Assembly (NCBI GenBank): GCA_030618495.1 | Contig: JAUXDE010000044.1 | Span: forward strand, 1-13,173 | DNA from: Clostridia bacterium | Lineage (GTDB): Bacteria; UBA6262; WVXT01; JAUXBS01 | Reading direction: 5' to 3' | DNA length: 13,173 nt | In this document: positions 7,410 through 13,173 of the stretch, piece after piece | Position numbering within the stretch: the first letter of the stretch is position 1 | Layout: every line of letters starts with the position of its first letter | Position numbers and translations under genes: made by a program | The notes under the pieces: generated by a model | Seen by the model: only the letters and a program-made list of their open reading frames with translations | Databases searched by the model: none | What the model was told of the DNA's origin: nothing

Positions 7410-9746
7410 TTATTTTTTGTCTATATGCTCTATGAATTCAACAATCCCTTTATTGATTGCCCCTTCTATATGAAGGCTCATTTCAGTAAAAACCCCCATA
7501 CCTTTCAATTCCTTTTTCACAAAAACCATATTCTTATCGGCAATATTGCCTTCAATAAACTTCTGTAAATCGCTATTAGTTATTTGTTTTTTACTTGCCA
7601 GTTCATCAATTGTTTTCCCTAAAACCGCTTCATTTTTTCTGCCCTTCGATACCGCAAACAACCATACCTGATACAGCCCTGCCCGGGCATACTTCTCTCT
7701 CTCTTCAATTTCATTGATTCCATATTTATACAGGAATGGATCAGCCTTATCCCTGTCATGCTTTCTTCCATTCCATGACCATCTATAAGCGTTATTCTCA
7801 TCGGAATACATCACTTCAGACCATTCTTTTTTCTGTATAATCTCCCTTGTGCCGCTGAAATTTTTCTCCCCGACAACCACACAGTTTACAGCAACCCGCC
7901 CGGAAAAAATAAAATCTATAATTACCCTGCCTTCCTTATCAACTTTGTCCCTGTCAAGGTCCACTTCAAGGCGGTTGAAAACATCATCGGAGGAAATAAC
8001 CGGGCTTGGGAAAAGATAATCCTGCTCCATATCAAATGCATAAAATACGTTGGTACCGTCATACTCCGCCGACAAGACTTGCGGCGTTTCCCTTACAAAA
8101 ATATCATAGCCGTATACGATAGTTTTTGGTTTCTTCACAAGAACTGTATCCGTAGCCAGTATTTTGATTTTATACTTGCCCGGAGAAACATGTTTCCCGT
8201 ACTGGTCCGTCCCGTCCCATCTTACTTCAGCTGGCCCGGCAAGGACTCTTCCCATATCGGTTTTCTTCTCAATGCCCCCCTTGACCGAAAGAATCTGAAC
8301 TTTAACGTTGGCATCCTTGGTAATTTTAAAGGGGATTACAACCTCGGCAAACCTGTTTGCCATGGAAACTGATATATTCTTGGGAAAGAACTCCTGATTT
8401 GCATTAACGCCTCTTATTTCCTTTTTTTTGACATTTATACCAAATGGCTTTTCAAGGTCTATCGTTACGGTAGTAATTTTTGGAGCGCCTACTTCCTTCG
8501 TTTCCGGGTCCTTTACATTTACCTCTATGGTGTACTTCCCCGAAAATAAACTCTCGGTTTTAACCGACGTATAGAGCACCTCAACCCTGTCAATTTCAGT
8601 TTCTATAATATCACCTTCGATTCCTTCTGTTTTCTCTTTCAATTCCTTCAGGGTAATCGGTGTTTCACCGCTTTTTACACTGGAATAAATTATGGGATAT
8701 CCTTCATTTTTTCCCATCTTATATTTTAAATCCTTCCCATTCATTTCTTCCGTAATGGTTTTCTTTTCATGCTTGATTATTTCAGTTGCTTTTTCATCTT
8801 GCTTGTCTTTTTTCTTAATCTTAATCTTATAATAAATATTAGTATTAAATTTAACCTTTTTCAGCCCCCCCCATACGATAGAATTCTTTCCCGCATTACC
8901 CCCATTTATCCCGCTGTACCACACCTCCTCGCCGCCGGTATCGCTCACCTTTATACTGTAATCCGCTTTCTTATCCAACGTAAATGATATGGTCGTATAA
9001 TTATTCATTCTTTCGGGATTAATTTTGCCGGGGATTACCGTCAGGTTCTTTATTTCAATACCCTCAACAATCATAAAAGGAACTTTGCGCTTCTCTTTCT
9101 TCCCGGAAACTGAAACTTCTAACAAGCATACATACGACCCGGGCTCCAGGAACCAACCTTCCTCGTCCTTGCCGTCCCATGATATACTGTTTCTACCCCT
9201 GGAAACTTTTTTTCTTTTAACAGGATGAATCATGGGAATCCCCCTGCTGTCCAATATAGCAATTGAGACAACTGCCTTTTTTGATAGCTGGAATAGTATT
9301 GTCGCCGTTTCTCTGGCCGGACTAAGCGGGGATGGAGCGAACCTCAATTCCTCGATAACGTAATAGGTTTCAACCCGTACTTCTTTTTTAAGAACCGTTT
9401 TTCTGAATGGCTTTGCAAAATCACTCAAAACCATCTCTACTTCATAATTTCCGTTATCAACCACGTCACCATTATCATTCCTGCCATCCCATTCTGATTC
9501 AAATGATGATTTTGCGGAAATCCTTTTTTTAACAAGATTCCTTACAAGTATCCGCTTTTTTTCGGTTAATTCGTATATCTTAATGTCAACATTGGATTCA
9601 TTCGTCAGAGACACCTTAATGATTGTACTGTTATTGACACTGCTGCCGGGTGAAATGTCGGTATTGCTGATATCAAGCGTCGCTGAATACAGCTTTAAAG
9701 GTAAGAATATAAATAGAATTAAAGTAAATAATGTTATTTTTTTCAT
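7410..9746 (-). CDS. Exported protein with repeated FlgD-like Ig domains
   Basis: A signal peptide (about 1-21, cleaved near LYSA) precedes several Ig-like modules of the FlgD C-terminal type. Their signature is W-(D/N)-G-x-(D/N)-x-x-G followed by a G-x-Y hairpin. Clear copies are WDGRNDNGDVVDNGNYEV (86-103), WDGKDEEGWFLEPGSYVC (190-207) and WDGTDQYGKHVSPGKYKI (510-527). Weaker copies occur near 292-309 (VWGG) and 656-695 (WSWNG...ARAGLYQV). In FlgD this fold helps cap-protein assembly; in exported proteins of candidate phyla such modules are usually extracellular or periplasmic adhesive or structural elements. No flagellar genes are nearby, so a flagellar role is not supported. It is the first gene of the operon, about 40 bases from the predicted transcription start, with a weak GAGTGA before the ATG. 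Confidence 0.84.
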   Translation of the reverse strand: MKKITLFTLILFIFLPLKLYSATLDISNTDISPGSSVNNSTIIKVSLTNESNVDIKIYELTEKKRILVRNLVKKRISAKSSFESEWDGRNDNGDVVDNGNYEVEMVLSDFAKPFRKTVLKKEVRVETYYVIEELRFAPSPLSPARETATILFQLSKKAVVSIAILDSRGIPMIHPVKRKKVSRGRNSISWDGKDEEGWFLEPGSYVCLLEVSVSGKKEKRKVPFMIVEGIEIKNLTVIPGKINPERMNNYTTISFTLDKKADYSIKVSDTGGEEVWYSGINGGNAGKNSIVWGGLKKVKFNTNIYYKIKIKKKDKQDEKATEIIKHEKKTITEEMNGKDLKYKMGKNEGYPIIYSSVKSGETPITLKELKEKTEGIEGDIIETEIDRVEVLYTSVKTESLFSGKYTIEVNVKDPETKEVGAPKITTVTIDLEKPFGINVKKKEIRGVNANQEFFPKNISVSMANRFAEVVIPFKITKDANVKVQILSVKGGIEKKTDMGRVLAGPAEVRWDGTDQYGKHVSPGKYKIKILATDTVLVKKPKTIVYGYDIFVRETPQVLSAEYDGTNVFYAFDMEQDYLFPSPVISSDDVFNRLEVDLDRDKVDKEGRVIIDFIFSGRVAVNCVVVGEKNFSGTREIIQKKEWSEVMYSDENNAYRWSWNGRKHDRDKADPFLYKYGINEIEEREKYARAGLYQVWLFAVSKGRKNEAVLGKTIDELASKKQITNSDLQKFIEGNIADKNMVFVKKELKGMGVFTEMSLHIEGAINKGIVEFIEHIDKK

Positions 9747-9792
9747 TTAATCACTCATTATTAGTATTAATGTTACTTAATATTTAATTTGT

Positions 9793-9820
9793 ATTATACT
9801 AATATAATATATTAAATCAA
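9793..9820 (-). promoter_or_regulatory. Predicted sigma70-type promoter of the seven-gene operon
   Basis: On the minus strand a perfect -10 box TATAAT (9798-9793) lies 16 bases after TTGATT (9820-9815), which matches four of six -35 positions. Long T tracts directly upstream (about 9821-9856) could act as an UP element or bend the DNA. The expected start near 9786 leaves a leader of about 40 bases before the ATG at 9746. Confidence 0.55.
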
Positions 9821-9856
9821 ACAAAAAAATAAAAAAAGTGACATAGTCAAAAAAAA

Positions 9857-9890
9857 TCACTAATTAAACAATTCTTCATTTAATCAGTGA
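9857..9890. repeat. Inverted repeat upstream of the operon promoter
   Basis: TCACTAATTAAA (9857-9868) pairs with TTTAATCAGTGA (9879-9890) with one mismatch around a ten-base gap. It lies 37-70 bases upstream of the -35 box. A smaller palindrome TGAC-ATA-GTCA (9839-9849) lies between. AGTGATTAA also recurs on the minus strand just before the ATG at 9746. This could be an operator for a dimeric regulator, possibly one of the operon's own products; that is inference. Confidence 0.4.
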
Positions 9891-9892
9891 CA

Positions 9893-10017
9893 TTCAGGGA
9901 CAGGTCTTGAATTATATAATTTAAATCAATTTATAGGAAAGGAGAAAGGGGTCTGCCCCCTGCAAGTTATAATAAACATAAATGAATATTTTAATAAATT
10001 CAAGACCTGCCGCTGAA
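9893..10017. repeat. 125-bp inverted-repeat element (MITE/REP-like)
   Basis: The ends carry a perfect 13-base inverted repeat, CAGGTCTTGAATT at 9901-9913 and its complement at 9997-10009. It extends outward through three bases with two mismatches to another perfect TTCAG/CTGAA (9893-9897, 10013-10017), and inward with decreasing match. The centre holds a purine-rich run and the small hairpin GGGG-TCTG-CCCC (9948-9959). GGGGTC-type palindromes next to GAAAGGAGAAAG-like sequence resemble REP-type repeats, as I recall them. It starts five bases past the stop of the upstream lipoprotein gene and may also serve as that gene's terminator. No transposase is present. Confidence 0.6.
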
Positions 10018-10022
10018 GACCT

Positions 10023-10802
10023 TTACCAGATGCATTTCCATCTATGTTTACCTGTTTCACTGTCAAATTCAATATAACCATCAGGATCTGCCCAACCTTT
10101 CCCTGCCTCCGTTGCAGGCTTAAAATCATGCAAATCCATATCCCAGCTTATTATTTCCCATGAAGGAACAGCAGAAATATTATCTACTGACAACTTGAGT
10201 CCTGAGGACCATTCAGTTTCAGATATTCCTTCAATTATAAAAGTGACATCCACCGTTGCGGTATTATCGGCAATACTGATATTAGAATAGGAAAATTCCA
10301 CCCCTTCGGGTATAGGACAGTTCTGACAAAAATTTTCTTTCGTGCAGATTACCTCATCATTCCCTGTAAAAGTCATTTCAAAACCATCACCTAAAACATC
10401 ATCCAGATTTACAGCACTGCCTTTTATTCCTTCTATAAACCCGTCATATACAGCCATGATTTTACTTTCGTTATCATACATCAGGACTATATCCGTCATT
10501 TCCATCTTGCAGGCATAGGATTCTCCAAGAGTAACTTGTTCATGACTGTCAACATAGCCTTCTTTTGTTGCTTTTATTTCATAATTGCCCCAGATAACAT
10601 TTTCAAATTTAAACCAGCCCGCATTATCCGTTTCGGTTTTAACCAACTCAAAAGAGCGTATGTAGAGAACTATCGTTGCCTTATTGACAGCCCTTCCCTG
10701 GCTGTCAATTACTCTGCCGGAAATCTCCCCCTCACACCCAAGCGGCCCCCACCCGGTGCTTAGAATAATTAATAATATAATAAGTAATATATATTTTCTC
10801 AT
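10023..10802 (-). CDS. Lipoprotein with carboxypeptidase-regulatory-like domain
   Basis: The lipoprotein signal peptide ends in PLGC, with C23 as the predicted lipid attachment site. Residues 25-100 form a carboxypeptidase regulatory-like (transthyretin-type) domain with the sequence GRVIDSQGRAVNKATIVL, then TDNAGWFKFENVIWGNYEIKATKEGYV. This fold usually anchors or presents other domains outside the cytoplasm. The rest (about 108-259) matches nothing I know. It contains clustered cysteines (C153, C159, C162) and C257 three residues from the end, which could form disulphides. It has its own predicted promoter and a CRP-like site upstream, and is separated from the following operon by the inverted-repeat element. 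No Shine-Dalgarno sequence is visible, and the -10 box lies only about ten bases before the ATG, so the message may be nearly leaderless or start elsewhere. Confidence 0.82.
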   Translation of the reverse strand: MRKYILLIILLIILSTGWGPLGCEGEISGRVIDSQGRAVNKATIVLYIRSFELVKTETDNAGWFKFENVIWGNYEIKATKEGYVDSHEQVTLGESYACKMEMTDIVLMYDNESKIMAVYDGFIEGIKGSAVNLDDVLGDGFEMTFTGNDEVICTKENFCQNCPIPEGVEFSYSNISIADNTATVDVTFIIEGISETEWSSGLKLSVDNISAVPSWEIISWDMDLHDFKPATEAGKGWADPDGYIEFDSETGKHRWKCIW

Positions 10803-10811
10803 TGCTTTATA

Positions 10812-10840
10812 ATATTATCACAAAAAAACTTATTTGTCAA
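10812..10840 (-). promoter_or_regulatory. Predicted promoter of the regulatory-domain lipoprotein gene
   Basis: On the minus strand a perfect -35 TTGACA (10840-10835) is followed after 17 bases by TAATAT (10817-10812), preceded by TGA as in extended -10 promoters. The -10 ends ten bases before the ATG, which would give a leader of only a few bases. Confidence 0.55.
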
Positions 10841-10855
10841 TAGAAATAATCATAA

Positions 10856-10871
10856 AGTGATATAAATCACA
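10856..10871. promoter_or_regulatory. CRP/FNR-family-like operator
   Basis: AGTGA-TATAAA-TCACA matches the CRP half-site consensus TGTGA-N6-TCACA in nine of ten positions. Its core GTGAT-ATAA-ATCAC (10857-10870) is a perfect inverted repeat. The centre lies about 59 bases upstream of the transcription start predicted from the adjacent promoter, close to the spacing of a class I activator site. It could instead be a weak hairpin after pgi, which ends at 10889. Confidence 0.4.
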
Positions 10872-10888
10872 TATCTAGTGTAGTGTTT

Positions 10889-12190
10889 CTAATACCCGGG
10901 TTTTTCAAGCAGAGAAAACATGTTTTTCTTATATACTTCCACTCCGGGTTGGTTAAATGGATTTATTCCCAGAATATACCCTGATAAAGCGCAACTGATT
11001 TCAAAGAAGTATAAAACCTGTCCCAGGTAATATTCTTTTAACTCGGGAATTCTGAGAGTCATATTGGGAACACCCCCGTCATGATGCGCCCTTGACGTTC
11101 CCTCGGCCGCCTTTTTATTGATGAAATCAAAGTTTTTGGCTTCCAGGTAATTAAGCTCATCAAGATTTTCCGGGTCTTTCTTGATAAAAATGTTTTTCTC
11201 TTCATTTTCGGTTAATACGAGGGTTTCAAAAATAATTCTCTGCCCCTCCTGCAAGTACTGCCCCATAGAATGCAGGTCGGCTGTAAAATTACATGAAGCA
11301 GGAAAAATACCCCGGCCTTCCTTTCCCTCGCTTTCACCGAACAACTGTTTCCACCATTCAGCCAGGTAATGGAACTTCGGAGTCCACATCGAAAGAACTT
11401 CTATCTGCTTGCCGATTTTTAGCATTTGGTTTCGTATCGCAGCATAAGTACACGCAGGATTTTCAAATATCTTATCGGATTTACAAATATCCGCCATATC
11501 CCCGGCTCCACGCATCAGTTCCCGTATATTTATACCGGCAACTGCAATGGGAAGCAATCCAACGGGAGTCAACACGGAAAAACGCCCCCCCACATCATCC
11601 GGTATCACATAAGTCTTGTAATTCATACTGCCGGCAAGCTTCTTCAGCGCTCCCCGGGACCTATCCGTAGTCACAAAAATCCTGTCCTTTGACTGTTCGC
11701 CGTATTTGGACTCTATCAAATCTTTTAGCAAGCGGAAAGCTATTCCGGGTTCGGTTGTCGTTCCTGACTTTGAAATAATATTAACGGTAATAGACCTATC
11801 CCTTATCAACTCCATAAGATCCTTCATGTAATCCGAAGATATATTTTGCCCGGCAAAATAAATCCTGGTTTTTGTCTCGGATTTTTCATTGAAAAAGTTT
11901 GGCTTAAGCGCCTCTATTACCGCCCTTGAACCTAGATAACTGCCCCCTATGCCTATCACAATAAAAACGTCTGACTGGGATTGTATTTTTTTCGCGCTTG
12001 CTTCAATATCAGAAAGCATTTCATCGGCGGTATTACCGGGCAGGTTTGTCCATCCCAGGAAATCGGCTCCCTGGCCGGTTTTGCCCATGAGTTTACCGTA
12101 AGCTTCAGTAACCTTCCCCTGCCAGGATAAAATCACATCCTTACCTGCAAATGACAAAATGTTTTCATAATCAAGTTTTATTGTTTTCAT
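10889..12190 (-). CDS. pgi: Glucose-6-phosphate isomerase
   Basis: This cytoplasmic enzyme interconverts glucose 6-phosphate and fructose 6-phosphate in glycolysis and gluconeogenesis. The two SIS domains are recognisable: the first has IGGSYLGSRA (81-90) and the phosphate-binding SKSGTTTEPG (140-149). The family signature GGRFSVLTPVGL lies at 201-212. E315 in QYLQEGQ fits the catalytic base, H369/H370 in RAHHDGG the ring-opening histidine region, and K421 in FNQPGVEVYKKN the second signature. At 433 residues it belongs to the shorter bacterial form rather than the roughly 550-residue E. coli type. The ATG is preceded by GGAGG at proper spacing. A separate promoter and unrelated neighbours suggest it is monocistronic housekeeping. 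Confidence 0.97.
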   Translation of the reverse strand: MKTIKLDYENILSFAGKDVILSWQGKVTEAYGKLMGKTGQGADFLGWTNLPGNTADEMLSDIEASAKKIQSQSDVFIVIGIGGSYLGSRAVIEALKPNFFNEKSETKTRIYFAGQNISSDYMKDLMELIRDRSITVNIISKSGTTTEPGIAFRLLKDLIESKYGEQSKDRIFVTTDRSRGALKKLAGSMNYKTYVIPDDVGGRFSVLTPVGLLPIAVAGINIRELMRGAGDMADICKSDKIFENPACTYAAIRNQMLKIGKQIEVLSMWTPKFHYLAEWWKQLFGESEGKEGRGIFPASCNFTADLHSMGQYLQEGQRIIFETLVLTENEEKNIFIKKDPENLDELNYLEAKNFDFINKKAAEGTSRAHHDGGVPNMTLRIPELKEYYLGQVLYFFEISCALSGYILGINPFNQPGVEVYKKNMFSLLEKPGY

Positions 12191-12254
12191 AATGCCTCCA
12201 TAACATAACTGTGACCGTTTATAAGCTATTTATTAGGTACATATTAATGTTCCT

Positions 12255-12282
12255 ATATTAACATAAATAAACAGTTTGTCAA
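12255..12282 (-). promoter_or_regulatory. Predicted pgi promoter
   Basis: A perfect -35 TTGACA (12282-12277) is followed on the minus strand after 16 bases by TAATAT (12260-12255), with TG just before the -10. The predicted start near 12248 gives a leader of about 58 bases. The element closely matches the promoter at 10812-10840, including the same TAATAT box. Confidence 0.55.
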
Positions 12283-12294
12283 AGTTTTTTTTAA

Positions 12295-12453
12295 TCATTT
12301 TATCGGTAGTTCAATCATCAGGACCGTACCCTTCCCGATTTCACTCTCCACATCAATTGTACTATTATAATCATCCACTATATTCTTACTGATAGGGATG
12401 CCGAGCCCCGTTCCACTCTCAGTCTTTAAATTTACCCTATTTATAATTCCATT
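12295..12453 (-). pseudogene. C-terminal relic of a histidine kinase
   Basis: Read on the minus strand from about 12450 to the TGA at 12297-12295, the frame gives about 50 residues including KTESGTGLGIPISKNIVDD and then IDVESEIGKGTVLMIELPIK. This is the G2 box and terminal strand of a histidine-kinase ATPase domain (GTGLGLxIS...ESxxGxGTxFxIxLP). The frame is closed upstream by TGA at 12459-12457, and no start codon, DHp helix, N box or G1 box is present. Its 5' end lies next to a possible insertion-element remnant. It therefore looks like the tail of a gene destroyed by insertion or deletion. It is not a copy of either intact kinase in the window. Confidence 0.8.
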
Positions 12454-12468
12454 TAATCAAACATGTTC

Positions 12469-12603
12469 TGTCAACGAATAAGTGTACTATCAAACAAATA
12501 TCAGGGTTTAGAATAAAGAATATAACAAAAAAGGATCCAACTTAAAATTCAAAGTGTCCCTCTAACCCTAAATTTCAAGCTTGACCCTAATATTTAATTG
12601 ACA
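12469..12603. mobile_element. Possible IS21-like terminal remnant or miniature element
   Basis: The stretch is bounded by TGTCAA (12469-12474) and TTGACA (12598-12603). Near the right end, degenerate direct repeats with a 25-base period begin at 12539 (AACTTAAAATTCAAAGTGTC) and 12564 (AACCCTAAATTTCAAGCTTG), with a shorter third copy at 12589 (AATATTTAATTGACAC). Multiple internal AT-rich repeats containing TTGAC/GTCAA next to a TGT...ACA terminus resemble IS21-family ends as I know them. No transposase or clear target duplication is present. The terminal repeat is only six bases, so this call is tentative. Confidence 0.35.
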
Positions 12604-12672
12604 CAAACCAAATAGTTTAAATTTATTTAATATCTGCGATATTTATTTCTTATGAAGATATCAGGAAATCCG
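12604..12672. other. AT-rich spacer with small palindrome
   Basis: This stretch follows the stop of the small repeat protein. It contains AATATC-TGC-GATATT (12629-12643), a perfect six-base-pair palindrome in very AT-rich sequence. The stem is too weak to call a terminator. No coding frame is supported. Confidence 0.3.
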
Positions 12673-12909
12673 CTATGTCTTCTTTTTTCTTCCTCTCATC
12701 ATCTTTGATTTTGAAATATCTCCCTGCCTGTCAATGAAGTAAAGATAACCTGTTTCTCTCTTAATCCCCGCATTTTTCACCTTTTCTGGAGATCCCCGTC
12801 CTTTTCTTCCACGAGCCATCTTAATCCTGGATATATCACCTTCCTTATCCATAAAATAAAGATAACCTTCTTCACGGGTAATGCCTGTATTCACCACTTT
12901 TTCTGCCAT
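12673..12909 (-). CDS. Small basic protein with two GYLYF-D-GDIS repeats
   Basis: The 78-residue protein consists almost entirely of two copies of a 34-residue unit, residues 3-36 and 42-75. They are identical at about 24 positions and joined by a short GRGSP-type linker. Each unit contains G-I-x-R-E-x-GYLYF-x-D-x-x-GDIS, then K-M-x-RGRK, ending in basic residues. I do not know a characterised family; I have the impression that single-unit relatives occur in environmental genomes, but cannot confirm it here. The alternating hydrophobic/charged core looks like a beta hairpin per unit, and the RGRK/KKK tails suggest nucleic acid or other polyanion binding. A strong AAAGGAGG about ten bases before the ATG supports expression. 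It follows the lysine-rich gene on the same strand. Confidence 0.75.
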   Translation of the reverse strand: MAEKVVNTGITREEGYLYFMDKEGDISRIKMARGRKGRGSPEKVKNAGIKRETGYLYFIDRQGDISKSKMMRGRKKKT

Positions 12910-12987
12910 TTATAATTCGCCTCCTTTAACCTGCGATTCTTCTATAAGGCATCTATAACACAATCTCTTTTTGCGCTGAAAGAAGAA

Positions 12988-13065
12988 CCCCTTGTAGATT
13001 AGGTAATCAGGCAATCTATTAAACCGCTTCCTGCAATTACCTTAATAACCTAATTCTACAAGGGG
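12988..13065. repeat. 78-bp inverted-repeat hairpin
   Basis: CCCCTTGTAGA (12988-12998) is perfectly complementary to TCTACAAGGGG (13055-13065). Pairing continues inward with one or two bulges through TTAGGT (left) against ACCTAA (right), and then imperfectly. The element lies between the lysine-rich gene (stop at 13076) and the small repeat protein (start at 12909). On the minus strand it comes 10 bases after the stop and is followed by TTCTTCTTTC, so it could be a large terminator or processing hairpin. Its size and clean ends also fit a small palindromic mobile repeat. Confidence 0.6.
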
Positions 13066-13075
13066 CATAAGACGC

Positions 13076-13173
13076 TTATCTCTTCTTCTTCTTCTTTGCT
13101 ACCTTTTTTTTCTTCTTTGCTACCTTTTTCTTTACTACTTTTTTCTTTGCTACTTTTTTCTTTGCTTTCTTTT
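13076..13173 (-). CDS. Lysine-rich C-terminus of a partial protein
   Basis: Only the last 32 codons are in the window. They encode a nearly pure lysine tail with irregular VAKKK/VVKKK units, ending in KKKKKR and then TAA at 13078-13076. Such tails occur in bacterial histone H1-like proteins, in some HU-type proteins with extended basic tails, and at the ends of some ribosomal or nucleic-acid-binding proteins. A DNA- or RNA-binding role is therefore likely, but the fold is unknown because the N-terminal part is missing. The other two minus-strand frames either hit stops or give a less convincing Glu/Ser-rich sequence. The low-complexity DNA could vary in repeat number among strains. Confidence 0.65.
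   Translation of the reverse strand, partial: KKAKKKVAKKKVVKKKVAKKKKKVAKKKKKR

Noticed and set aside
9926-10129. 67-codon minus-strand frame overlapping the end of the lipoprotein gene
   Set aside because: It is out of frame with a well-supported gene and runs into the inverted-repeat element; its residues resemble nothing.
354-10892. Shared 15-mer GTGTAGTGTT(A/T)CTAA on the minus strand at 368-354 and the plus strand at 10878-10892, each overlapping a gene's stop codon
   Set aside because: One mismatch over 15 bases is expected several times by chance in a window of this size, and the flanks do not match.
13076-13173. CTT/TTT-rich tract as a microsatellite only
   Set aside because: One minus-strand frame is open, ends in a proper stop and gives the VAKKK pattern typical of basic tails, so coding is more likely.

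Overview
The window reads as chromosomal DNA of an uncultured, double-membraned (Gram-negative type) bacterium, probably from a candidate phylum of the Omnitrophota / Desantisbacteria / Firestonebacteria / Goldbacteria sort. This guess rests on an AT-leaning composition, a PorV/UPF0164-type outer-membrane barrel, FlgD-like Ig repeats, lipoproteins and many two-component proteins. It is inference; no rRNA, tRNA or taxonomic marker that would settle it lies in the window. Every convincing gene is on the minus strand, so the biological order runs from high to low coordinates.

The main object is a compact seven-gene operon (9746 down to 363), preceded by a good sigma70-type promoter at 9793-9820. 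In order it encodes a 778-residue exported protein with FlgD-like Ig repeats, a 270-residue coiled-coil lipoprotein, a 651-residue PorV-like barrel fused to six TPRs, a HAMP sensor histidine kinase, a REC-pseudoREC regulator with a polyglutamine linker, an OmpR/PhoB-type DNA-binding regulator, and a six-TM histidine kinase. Several junctions overlap or abut (ATGA at 6547-6550, TAATG at 4593-4597, TGA directly followed by TTG at 1626-1631). This suggests that an envelope structure and two kinase/regulator pairs are made together, perhaps as an envelope-sensing or secretion/surface-assembly system.

Upstream lies a 125-bp inverted-repeat element (9893-10017), then a lipoprotein gene with a carboxypeptidase-regulatory-like domain (10802-10023). 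That gene has its own TTGACA promoter and a CRP-like palindrome. Next come pgi (glucose-6-phosphate isomerase, 12190-10889) with a matching promoter, a C-terminal relic of another histidine kinase (12295-12453), and a 135-bp remnant resembling an IS21-family terminus. After these are a small basic protein made of two copies of a GYLYF-D-GDIS motif, a 78-bp inverted-repeat hairpin, and the lysine-rich C-terminus of a gene running off the right edge.

The left edge (1-362) has no gene I can support. It holds a long imperfect hairpin (28-143) in unusually GC-rich sequence, which may be a structured RNA, a small mobile element or a degenerate recombination site.
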